A DNA stretch of 19,050 nucleotides from Candidatus Aciduliprofundum sp. (GTDB taxonomy: Archaea; Thermoplasmatota; Thermoplasmata; Thermoplasmatales; Aciduliprofundaceae). Shown one piece after another: positions 1-7,038 of this stretch (its first letter is position 1; every line of letters starts with the position of its first letter). A model generated the notes under the pieces. The model had not been told where the DNA came from. It saw only the letters and a list, made by a program, of their open reading frames with translations, and did not search any database. The stretch is taken from contig WAKY01000019.1 of NCBI GenBank assembly GCA_015523135.1, forward strand, positions 1 through 19,050, read 5' to 3'. The position numbers and the translations under genes were made by a program.

Positions 1-2
1 GA

Positions 3-686
3 GCAAGTATGAAGCTAGCAGAGAAGCGTGGTGTATTTCCAGCGTGGGAGGGAAGTGAATGGTGGAAGAAAGGGATAAGAATAAGAAATGCAACTACGAC
101 CACAATAGCACCTACAGGGACAATAAGCATAATTGCAGGCACATCTTCAAGCATTGAACCTTTATTCGCCATTGTGTATGTCCGCAGGGTACTTGAAGGT
201 GAGGAATTATTAGAGATAAACCCCTTATTTGAGGAGATTGCAAAGAAAAAGGGCTTTTACTCTGAGGATTTGATGCTAGAGGTTGCAAAATCTGGTAGCA
301 TTCAAAACTTGGATGTGCCCGATGATGTGAAGCGCATATTTAAGACAGCCCACGATATAGGACCATCTTGGCATGTAGCTATGCAGGCAGCGTTCCAAAA
401 ATATGTGGATAATGCAGTCAGCAAAACTGTTAATTTGAGATACGATGCCACCCCTGAGGATGTTGAGAAAGCTTATATGCTCGCTTACAAGCTCAAATGC
501 AAGGGCATAACTATTTACAGGGACAAGAGCAAGAAAGAGCAGGTTATAGAGAAGGCAGATAAGGCCATAGAGGGATTGTTGAAGAGAAAAGATAAGGAAC
601 TTCTTCAGGTGAAATTATTTCCGGAAGAGTATGTGAAACTAGAATCCACAGAAACTGCAGCTTGCAGGGATGGAACCTGTGATTGA
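3..686 (+). CDS. nrdJ: Class II (B12-dependent) ribonucleotide reductase, C-terminal part
   Basis: Reduces ribonucleotides to deoxyribonucleotides in the cytosol; class II enzymes start the radical reaction with adenosylcobalamin. The reading frame is open to the left edge, so the 5' part, including most of the catalytic barrel, lies outside the window. What remains shows the family's late barrel block around TIAPTGTISIIAG followed by SSSIEPLFA, then NPLFEE, a stretch near GPSWHVAMQAAFQKYVDNAVSKT in shortened form, and the closing KCKGITIYRD block. The protein ends in a Cys-x4-Cys pair (CRDGTC), the expected C-terminal shuttle that re-reduces the active-site disulfide. There is no long zinc-ribbon tail. 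The stop is 35 bases before srp54, which appears to have its own promoter. The assignment to class II rather than another class rests on overall similarity to NrdJ in this C-terminal segment. Confidence 0.93.
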   Translation, partial: ASMKLAEKRGVFPAWEGSEWWKKGIRIRNATTTTIAPTGTISIIAGTSSSIEPLFAIVYVRRVLEGEELLEINPLFEEIAKKKGFYSEDLMLEVAKSGSIQNLDVPDDVKRIFKTAHDIGPSWHVAMQAAFQKYVDNAVSKTVNLRYDATPEDVEKAYMLAYKLKCKGITIYRDKSKKEQVIEKADKAIEGLLKRKDKELLQVKLFPEEYVKLESTETAACRDGTCD

Positions 687-693
687 GGAAAAC

Positions 694-701
694 TTTTAAA
701 T
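694..701 (+). promoter_or_regulatory. TATA box of srp54
   Basis: The element TTTTAAAT is centred about 25 bases upstream of the srp54 ATG at 722. That is the normal distance from an archaeal TATA box to the transcription start, so the mRNA is predicted to begin at or next to the start codon (leaderless). No usable Shine-Dalgarno site with proper spacing is needed or seen. Confidence 0.55.
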
Positions 702-721
702 GTGCCGTGCATTAAAGGTCT

Positions 722-2071
722 ATGCTTGATTCTCTAGGCGAGTCACTAAGGAATACTATAAGAAAAATATCAAAAGCTGGGTATGTGGATGAATCTTTAA
801 TCAAGGAGGTTGTGAGGGATATTCAAAGAGCTTTACTTAGAGCTGATGTTGAAGTTCACCTCGCCTTAAAGCTCTCAAAGAATGTTGAGAAAAGGGCTCT
901 GGAGGAAAAGCCCCCCAGTGGGATGAGCCATCGTGATTTCTTAATAAAGATAATTTATGAAGAGCTCGTTGCCATATTAGGTAAAGAGAAAGAAGTTGCA
1001 TTAAAGCCACAGAAAATAATGCTTGTGGGCTTGTATGGGCAAGGTAAGACAACCACAGCTGGAAAGCTTGCAAGGTATTTTCATAAAAAGGGATTAAGCG
1101 TTGCCTTGATTGCCTGTGATGTGCATAGACCTGCTGCCTATGAGCAATTGAAGCAGATAGGTGAGCAGCTCAATGTACCCGTATTCGGCATTCCAGGAGA
1201 GAAGGATGCTAGGAAAATAGCGAGAGAAGCGATGAAGAAAACGAAAGATTATCAAGTTCAAATTTTTGATACTTCGGGAAGGCATGCCCTTGAGGATGAT
1301 TTAATTGAAGAGATAAAAGATTTGAAGGAAATAATCCAGCCAGATGAGATTTTCTTGGTTTTGGATGCAACCATAGGACAGCAAGCAGGAAAGCAAGCAA
1401 AAGCGTTCCATGATGCTGTTGGAGTTACAGGAGTTATAATCACAAAGATGGATGGAAGTGCGAAAGGAGGAGGTGCCTTGAGTGCAGTGGCTGCCACAGG
1501 AGCACCCGTAGTTTTCATAGGAACGGGAGAGCATCTTGAGGATTTGGAGCATTTCAATCCCACACGCTTCATATCCAGATTGCTTGGTATGGGTGATTTA
1601 GAAACTTTGCTTGAAACTGCAAAGGAACTTGAGTTGAGAGAAGAGGAAGCGGAGAAGGTAATGGAGCGCATGATGAGTGGCAAGTTCAATCTCAAGGATA
1701 TGTACGAAGTTTGGGAGCAGATGGCAAAACCCGGGCTTTTGCAGAAAATTCTTTACTCTCTTCCCTTTTTCAAAATGGGAGATATTGACAAGGGAATGGT
1801 TGAAGAGAGCGAGGAAAAATTGAGAAAATACAGAATTATTATGGATTCTATGACTTATGAGGAGTTGGAGAATCCTGAAATTATTAAATCTTCAAGGATT
1901 AAGAGAATTGCAAGGGGAAGTGGGAGAGATGAGCAGGAAGTACGTGCTTTGCTCAAAGAGTATAACAGGATGAAAAAGACAATGAAGCAGATGCGTGGAA
2001 ATCGCAAATTGATGAGAGCTTTGAGGAAACAGCTAAAAAGTGGAGATTTTGATATGTCGGGATTCACATGA
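722..2071 (+). CDS. srp54: Signal recognition particle GTPase SRP54
   Basis: Binds signal sequences emerging from the ribosome together with 7S RNA and hands the complex to the FtsY receptor at the membrane. At 449 residues it is full length for the family. The order is an N-terminal four-helix N domain (about 1-90); a G domain with G1 GLYGQGKTT (103-111), the SRP-specific DVHRPAAYEQL block, DTSGR (183-187) and TKMDG (241-245); and a methionine-rich M domain from about 315. The RNA-binding helix lies around residues 391-425, with SRIKRIARGSG. The ATG sits 25 bases after a TATA element, pointing to a leaderless transcript. The stop codon overlaps the start of trmY (ATGA), so the next gene is probably translated by coupling. 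Identification is very secure. Confidence 0.98.
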   Translation: MLDSLGESLRNTIRKISKAGYVDESLIKEVVRDIQRALLRADVEVHLALKLSKNVEKRALEEKPPSGMSHRDFLIKIIYEELVAILGKEKEVALKPQKIMLVGLYGQGKTTTAGKLARYFHKKGLSVALIACDVHRPAAYEQLKQIGEQLNVPVFGIPGEKDARKIAREAMKKTKDYQVQIFDTSGRHALEDDLIEEIKDLKEIIQPDEIFLVLDATIGQQAGKQAKAFHDAVGVTGVIITKMDGSAKGGGALSAVAATGAPVVFIGTGEHLEDLEHFNPTRFISRLLGMGDLETLLETAKELELREEEAEKVMERMMSGKFNLKDMYEVWEQMAKPGLLQKILYSLPFFKMGDIDKGMVEESEEKLRKYRIIMDSMTYEELENPEIIKSSRIKRIARGSGRDEQEVRALLKEYNRMKKTMKQMRGNRKLMRALRKQLKSGDFDMSGFT

Positions 2072-2637
2072 GAGCTTTCTTAGTTATAGGGCACAAATTT
2101 AAAGGGGAGATAAATCTAAATGACCTTCCCGGCTCTGGGAGAATAGATGTTATTGCAAGATGCATAAATGCAGCCATATTTCTCTCTCACAACATAAGAA
2201 GGGATGTTTTATTCTTTGCTTATTTTCCCCAAATTAATGTGCGTTTGCGAATTGATTCCCTGCGAGTTAAGTATTTGAATCCAGATGAAAGAAGTACATC
2301 TGCTCTCATAAGAAATGCAATTTTAAAGATTGATGACAATGAGGTTAATAGTTCTCCGGGATTTTACATAAAGAGGGCTGATTTCAGAGAAGTTTTGAGT
2401 GAAATTGCAGAAATTGGCAAGGTGTATTATTTGCGTGAGGATGGGAAGGACATAAGGAATTTAGAGTTTCCAGCTAATATATCCTTCGTGTTGAGCGACA
2501 GCGTAAATATGAGTAAAGATGAGGAGAAGCTCTTAGAGAAATTTGCAGATGGTATTGTGTCTATAGGACCAAAGAGCATACTCTCTTCTCACACTATATC
2601 CATTGTGCATAATGAATTAGACAGGCGATTCCTATGA
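2068..2637 (+). CDS. trmY: tRNA (pseudouridine-54 N1)-methyltransferase TrmY
   Basis: A SAM-dependent SPOUT-fold methyltransferase that makes N1-methylpseudouridine at position 54 in the T-loop of archaeal tRNA, replacing bacterial ribothymidine. Its 189 residues match the family length. Diagnostic blocks are LNDLPGSGRIDVIARC near residues 17-32, the LSHNIRRDV block just after, and the C-terminal SPOUT knot segment with FVLSDS, then SIGPKSI and the terminal VHNELDR motif. The start overlaps the srp54 stop by four bases and the stop overlaps the next gene by four bases, so the three genes form one coupled transcript. A shared function with SRP54 is not implied; this may simply be a housekeeping operon. 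Confidence 0.95.
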   Translation: MRAFLVIGHKFKGEINLNDLPGSGRIDVIARCINAAIFLSHNIRRDVLFFAYFPQINVRLRIDSLRVKYLNPDERSTSALIRNAILKIDDNEVNSSPGFYIKRADFREVLSEIAEIGKVYYLREDGKDIRNLEFPANISFVLSDSVNMSKDEEKLLEKFADGIVSIGPKSILSSHTISIVHNELDRRFL

Positions 2638-3560
2638 TTCGCTTATCCTATGGCACTGCAGTTAAAATGGGTTTAAAAGAAGGAAAAATGCTTGCAGAAC
2701 CCACAACTGCCTACATAATGCTTGGAGAAAAATGCATCTCTAATTGCCTATTTTGCGCACAGAGAAGAGATAACAGGAAAGAAGGGTATTTATCAAGGGT
2801 TTTGTGGCTTCCATATCCCCCTACTATTCTTTCTAAATTAAAGGGATTCTCTCGCATATGCTTTCAAACTCTTGATTATCCTGAGGTTGTGGATGACCTT
2901 ATCTCTTTGCTCCCTCTCCTCCCTCCTATCCCTATTTCAGTTTCCATAGTACCCATTTCTGATGATGATATGAATAGGTTGAAAGATGCCGGTGTTGAAA
3001 CCATTAGCATTGCATTAGATGCTGCAACTAAGGAAATATTTGATGATGTCAAGGGTTACAAAGTTGGAAATCGCTTCACTTGGGAAGGACATTGGAGAGC
3101 TTTGGAAAATGCTACTAAAATTTTTGATTCTGTAAATACTCATTTAATCGTGGGGCTAGGGGAGAGCGATGAAGCCCTATACAATATTATGGTAAAATTG
3201 AGTAATATGAGGATATCCATCGCCTTGTTTGCTTTTATGCCGATTTTTGGGGGAGATCAACCACCATTACAAAGATATCGAACTATACAGCTAATGCGTT
3301 ATCTTCTCTCTAAGAACTATAGAAATTTTGCAGATTTTGAGGATGGGAAAGTTGTAGAACTTAGAGTACCCCGAAATGAGAGAAAGAATATAATAAAGGG
3401 ACTACCATTTCTAACCTCAGGATGCCCAGGTTGCAATCGTCCCTTTTACAATGAACGCCCCGGAGGAAAAATCTACAACTACCCATTCTTGCCAAAGGAA
3501 GATGTGGCAAAAAGATTGATAGAAGAGTGTAAAAATTATGTAAAGATTATTTGGATTTAG
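2634..3560 (+). CDS. Radical SAM protein, biotin-synthase-related archaeal family (COG2516-like)
   Basis: A 308-residue radical SAM enzyme with its iron-sulfur triad as Cys34-x3-Cys38-x2-Cys41 (CISNCLFC), which binds the cluster that cleaves SAM. Downstream are the expected barrel elements: an SVSIVP strand, an acidic ISIALDA strand, and the glycine-rich HLIVGLGESDEAL SAM-binding region. Near the C-terminus is a second cysteine pair, CPGC (264-267), followed by NRPFYNERPGG, which is typical of this archaeal family and may ligate an auxiliary cluster. From memory, relatives in Thermococcus annotated as biotin-synthase-like (LipS1/LipS2) make lipoyl groups as a pair. Only one such gene is present here and no lipoylated protein gene is nearby, so that role is unproven. 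The start overlaps trmY (ATGA). The last 14 bases overlap the convergent permease gene. Confidence 0.8.
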   Translation: MIRLSYGTAVKMGLKEGKMLAEPTTAYIMLGEKCISNCLFCAQRRDNRKEGYLSRVLWLPYPPTILSKLKGFSRICFQTLDYPEVVDDLISLLPLLPPIPISVSIVPISDDDMNRLKDAGVETISIALDAATKEIFDDVKGYKVGNRFTWEGHWRALENATKIFDSVNTHLIVGLGESDEALYNIMVKLSNMRISIALFAFMPIFGGDQPPLQRYRTIQLMRYLLSKNYRNFADFEDGKVVELRVPRNERKNIIKGLPFLTSGCPGCNRPFYNERPGGKIYNYPFLPKEDVAKRLIEECKNYVKIIWI

Positions 3561-5391
3561 TTTCCTCTCCAATGGTTCTTGCTTCTAGTGAGATAATGTA
3601 TTCTGAGGCATAAAGCTCGTGGGATAGAAGGTATGTGGAATAAACTATTGCCCAAAGGGTTAGTATGGGAGGTACAATGAGCCACCATTTATCCCAATAT
3701 CCGGTGAAGTAGGCATTGGATATCATCCAGCCCCAAGTTGGCACCGTGTAATTTCCGAATCCTAAGAATGATATGCCTACTTCAAGCAATAGTGCCATGG
3801 TTACTGCACTCAAAGCATATACCATTGAAATGCCTTTTATCTCTGGAAATATGTGGATGAACATTATTCTCCAATGTCCAGCCCCAGATAGTTTTGCACT
3901 CTCCACAAATGCTTTTTCCTTGACTACCTTTGTATAATTTCTTACGGCTCTTGCCTCTAAAGGTGCTAATGCGAATATAGAAGCCCATATGGTTGCTTCT
4001 ATGTGATGAGATATGCCAAATATGTAAATCATAAGAGCAGCATAGCCAATTGCAGGTATGAAAAGAAAAGAGTCGGATAGAAGAAGGAGCAAATCGTCGG
4101 TAGTACCTCCAAAATATCCTGCAATCAATCCCCATAGGGTACCTAAAAGGAGGACTATTGCTCCGCTCACAAATGCGAGATACAACTCACTTCTAAAGCT
4201 CCATAGGAGTTGAGAGAATACATCTCTGCCAGCAAAATCTGTGCCCAAAATATATTTTTCACTGGGGGGAAGCGGAGTTATCATTTTTCCAGAATAGCTG
4301 TATTGTTGAACATTTTTTTGGTCCTCCAAAATGGCTAAAAGATAAGTTGTATGAGAAATCTCAGTAAGTAGTATGTCATATACACTCACTTCCTTTCCCC
4401 ACTGAATGGTCCCATCTGTTAGCAAGAATCCTATTTTTCCATCTTTGAAAATTACTCCTATGCCATCTATAAATGGATTAGCCACATATTTTTTAACATT
4501 ATCAATTTTCCAAGAAAACCCTTTTGCGAGAAGGTCTACCTTTCCAAAAGTACCGGAAGGAGAATAGGCAAATAGAATCTCTCCGCGATACGCTAGGGAT
4601 GTTATATTGCATGGCATTGGTATATCTCCTATTTTACTTCCATTTTTTATGGACAATGCTTCTATTTTGTTGTATGAACCTATATATAATTCATTATTTC
4701 CGTAAGTAGGTAAAAATATTGGATTCGTTGTAAATTCTCCGCTCTTTTTCCATACAATTTTTCCATCATCGCTTATTTCAATGATTTTATCATGGAAGGA
4801 TACAAAAATATGCCTGTAGTCGTAATGTAGTCCTAAAGGTTTTTCATTGACTTCAATATGCCATAAAGGTTTTTTAGAGAAATCATAAGGGTTATATTGG
4901 AAAGTGTATAATCCTGTAGAATTGTAAGTGATAAATCCTGAAAAAGATGAAAATGGGGGATTTAAGGGATATAAAGAAAGAGTGTTGTTTATAGGATACT
5001 TTACGAATGAGTTATCCGCGAAAATATAAACATAATTTTTATTGTAAAACACCGGAAAGCCGTAGGGATATATTCTAAGAATCTTTATGTTTGAATAGTT
5101 TTGAGAGGGTAAATCTTCTTTAAACGTGATATTGTGGCTTAAGATATTGTAAACTAAGAACTGATGATTTTCAGATATTATATAAAATTCATTTTCGTAT
5201 GTATTCATTCTAATGATTTTAGATGGAAATGAATAGTTATCAACTACTTGAGGCTCAAATATATCAGTGGGAGGAGCCCTATATGCCATAGGGTCTCTTA
5301 GCGGAATTAGAGGCACAATAAGGGCTATTATTATATACGCGATAATAACACCGATGGCAATTTTTCCTTTGAGTGATATTTGAATTTTCAT
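3547..5391 (-). CDS. DppC/OppC-type ABC permease with inserted extracytoplasmic beta-propeller
   Basis: An inner-membrane permease of the peptide/nickel ABC family, unusually long at 614 residues against about 300 normally. It begins with one membrane helix (about 10-30). The usual short link to the GTDxxGRD motif is replaced by about 335 residues of beta-rich sequence (about 45-378). That insert contains repeats such as DGKIVWKKSG, NNELYIGSYNKIEALS and DGTIQWGKE, which read like PQQ-type propeller blades. The standard core then resumes: GTDFAGRD (383-390), membrane helices, GLIAGYFGG, an EAA-type loop (VESAKLSGAGHWRIMFIHIFP, 496-516) that docks an ATPase, and SFLGFG near 541. The ATG overlaps the upstream permease stop (ATGA) and is preceded by GGTGAG. 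Substrate is unknown; peptides are the family's most common cargo. Confidence 0.88.
   Translation of the reverse strand: MKIQISLKGKIAIGVIIAYIIIALIVPLIPLRDPMAYRAPPTDIFEPQVVDNYSFPSKIIRMNTYENEFYIISENHQFLVYNILSHNITFKEDLPSQNYSNIKILRIYPYGFPVFYNKNYVYIFADNSFVKYPINNTLSLYPLNPPFSSFSGFITYNSTGLYTFQYNPYDFSKKPLWHIEVNEKPLGLHYDYRHIFVSFHDKIIEISDDGKIVWKKSGEFTTNPIFLPTYGNNELYIGSYNKIEALSIKNGSKIGDIPMPCNITSLAYRGEILFAYSPSGTFGKVDLLAKGFSWKIDNVKKYVANPFIDGIGVIFKDGKIGFLLTDGTIQWGKEVSVYDILLTEISHTTYLLAILEDQKNVQQYSYSGKMITPLPPSEKYILGTDFAGRDVFSQLLWSFRSELYLAFVSGAIVLLLGTLWGLIAGYFGGTTDDLLLLLSDSFLFIPAIGYAALMIYIFGISHHIEATIWASIFALAPLEARAVRNYTKVVKEKAFVESAKLSGAGHWRIMFIHIFPEIKGISMVYALSAVTMALLLEVGISFLGFGNYTVPTWGWMISNAYFTGYWDKWWLIVPPILTLWAIVYSTYLLSHELYASEYIISLEARTIGEETKSK
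4258..5259 (-). other. Coding segment for the inserted beta-propeller domain in the DppC-like permease
   Basis: Residues about 45-378 of the permease lie after the first membrane helix, on the outer side of the membrane. The segment is rich in alternating hydrophobic and aromatic strands with recurring W or G-rich turns and several N-x-S/T sites. It has no obvious transmembrane helix. Blade-like repeats recur roughly every 40-50 residues. The PQQ/WD-like propeller call is by eye. Confidence 0.65.
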
Positions 5392-6968
5392 CTTCTCACC
5401 CTCGGATCAAGGAAGTAGATTATAATATCTGAGAATATGGAAGCGGCTATCATAACCAGCGAGAAATATATTATTGCAATCTGAATCTGAAATGGATTTC
5501 CATGTATTGTGCCTTGAAATAGAATTAGACCTATTCCCTTTATGTGGAATATTACCTCTAAGAATACCTGTGCTGTTAGAAACCATCCAAAGTTCAAAGC
5601 TAGATCGGTGGTGGTTGGAATCATTGTGCTTTTCTTTATGAATTTCTTTAACTTTTTAGGGGTTAATCCAACTGCCTGAAATGTTTTTACATAAGGCTCC
5701 ATATATTCTCTGTTTGCCATAGAATGTGCTATTAGATAAGGTCTGGCTATGGTTAAAAGGGAGAGAATGAATGAAGCGATTATAATTCTTATTCCTTCTT
5801 GCCATCCGTTTGTGGGTGAAACTAGGGCGCAATATAATGCAGGCCAACTCTGAAACATTTGTAAAATAAGTAGGGATGCGTAAAATGTTGGGATGGAGTA
5901 TAAAGCTAAGAATATGGCGGCGTAGATGTCTAAAGATCGAGGACTTTTTTTGCGGATAGCAAGGTAGATAGAAGAGAAATATGTTATTACAGTGGTTAAT
6001 ATGAATATTGTAAGAGAAACAATAATGGCATTTTTTAGGTCTATCGGTTGTTTTCCCCAGTTTACACCCTTTGTTATTCCCCCCGTTAAAATTAAATGCC
6101 ACCAGTTCAGATACTGATCGTACCATGGTCTATCAAGGTGATAATATTTTATTATGTAAAATCTCATAACTATATCTGAGATTCCCCCAACTCTAACTTG
6201 GGGTGGTGGTCCAATGACCCAGAGAATATAGAATAGGATAGTTAAAACTATGAAAAGCGCAAACAGATTTCTGAGCATGCTTCTTATTAGGAGCTTTATG
6301 CCTTTTACATGTCCTCCTCTAAATTTGTATGCGAGAAATATAAAAGCACCCATCAAAGCAACTAAGAATGAAAAAGAGTAAATGTTCATCCAGTAATAGT
6401 GTTCCTCTCTGAATTTTATGAAGATGGAATTCTCAAATTCTCCCTTAATTTTATTTTTTTCAGTCGCTGGATTAATAAGGTTGCTCTCTAAAATAGTATC
6501 ATTTTGTGGAAGAGTAATAGCGAAATACCCTGTAGCATTAGGTACATTTAATTTTATTGTATGGTCATATGTGCCGTTTAGATAGAATGTAAAATTGAAG
6601 CTTAGATTGTAGTAGGTTGTACCCACAACAGGTATGGGAAATTTTAAGGAGGAATACACACTCTTGTAATTTATCATAGGTTTTCTTCCGTCGATGGTTA
6701 GATTGTTAAATATTATAAAGAAATTGCTCACAGGGGTAAAATTCAAAAGAAGCCCATAATGATTGAAAAGCATTTTAAATTCATATATGCTCAAATTGCC
6801 AGAATGGTCTAGATCATACTTTTTCTTTATTTGCTCAGAGAAAATCTGCTCTATTAGCATAGAACCTGAATATCTGTCTTTAATCTGAGTACTCAAACTT
6901 GCACTTTGGGCATGGATGGAAGGAATGAGAAGAATTGAGAGTAAGAGTACTGTAATGAATTTCTTCAT
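5388..6968 (-). CDS. DppB/OppB-type ABC permease with N-terminal external EF-hand domain
   Basis: Membrane partner of the DppC-like permease. At 526 residues it is about 200 longer than a standard DppB. It opens with a signal peptide (MKKFITVLLLSILLIPSIHA). An external domain (about 21-195) follows, starting with a helix and a canonical 12-residue EF-hand calcium loop (DLDHSGNLSIYE, 52-63), then a beta-rich part with N-x-S/T sites. An extra membrane helix (about 199-215) leads to the usual DppB core: helix 1 (about 232-252), the LDRPWYDQYLNW block, five more helices, an EAA-type loop (about 425-450, with AVGLTPKKLKKFIKK) and the terminal DPR motif. I prefer the ATG at 6968 because it gives a clean signal peptide; an in-frame TTG at 6983 is possible. 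The stop overlaps the next start. Confidence 0.87.
   Translation of the reverse strand: MKKFITVLLLSILLIPSIHAQSASLSTQIKDRYSGSMLIEQIFSEQIKKKYDLDHSGNLSIYEFKMLFNHYGLLLNFTPVSNFFIIFNNLTIDGRKPMINYKSVYSSLKFPIPVVGTTYYNLSFNFTFYLNGTYDHTIKLNVPNATGYFAITLPQNDTILESNLINPATEKNKIKGEFENSIFIKFREEHYYWMNIYSFSFLVALMGAFIFLAYKFRGGHVKGIKLLIRSMLRNLFALFIVLTILFYILWVIGPPPQVRVGGISDIVMRFYIIKYYHLDRPWYDQYLNWWHLILTGGITKGVNWGKQPIDLKNAIIVSLTIFILTTVITYFSSIYLAIRKKSPRSLDIYAAIFLALYSIPTFYASLLILQMFQSWPALYCALVSPTNGWQEGIRIIIASFILSLLTIARPYLIAHSMANREYMEPYVKTFQAVGLTPKKLKKFIKKSTMIPTTTDLALNFGWFLTAQVFLEVIFHIKGIGLILFQGTIHGNPFQIQIAIIYFSLVMIAASIFSDIIIYFLDPRVRR
6780..6815 (-). other. EF-hand calcium-binding loop in the DppB-like permease
   Basis: This encodes the loop D-L-D-H-S-G-N-L-S-I-Y-E. 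It has Asp at positions 1 and 3, Ser at 5, Gly at 6, Ile-type hydrophobics at 8/10 and Glu at 12, the canonical calcium-binding pattern. It is flanked by helix-like sequence on both sides. Only one copy is seen, so it is neither a paired EF-hand nor a two-repeat dockerin. Confidence 0.7.
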
Positions 6969-6991
6969 TGTGTGTACATGCAATTTAAGAA

Positions 6992-7001
6992 GATAAATTT
7001 A
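6992..7001 (-). promoter_or_regulatory. Probable TATA box of the permease operon
   Basis: On the minus strand TTAAATTTAT lies about 28 bases upstream of the preferred ATG at 6968. This predicts a transcript starting a few bases before that codon. It supports the ATG over the upstream TTG at 6983. Confidence 0.4.
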
Positions 7002-7010
7002 ACGAAAAAA

Positions 7011-7018
7011 TTAATATT
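7011..7018 (+). promoter_or_regulatory. Probable TATA box of the PolB gene
   Basis: TTAATATT is centred about 25 bases before the ATG at 7039, consistent with a leaderless mRNA. It lies in the 70-base divergent gap shared with the permease operon promoter. Confidence 0.45.
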
Positions 7019-7038
7019 TCCCAATAGAATTTATAACT

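Noticed and set aside
5388..6968. The EF-hand region as a dockerin domain binding a cohesin
   Set aside because: Dockerins have two such loops about 20-30 residues apart. Only one is present.
6969..7038. A small RNA or riboswitch between the divergent permease and PolB genes
   Set aside because: The gap is only 70 bases, is A/T-rich and is explained by two back-to-back promoters. No stable hairpin was evident.
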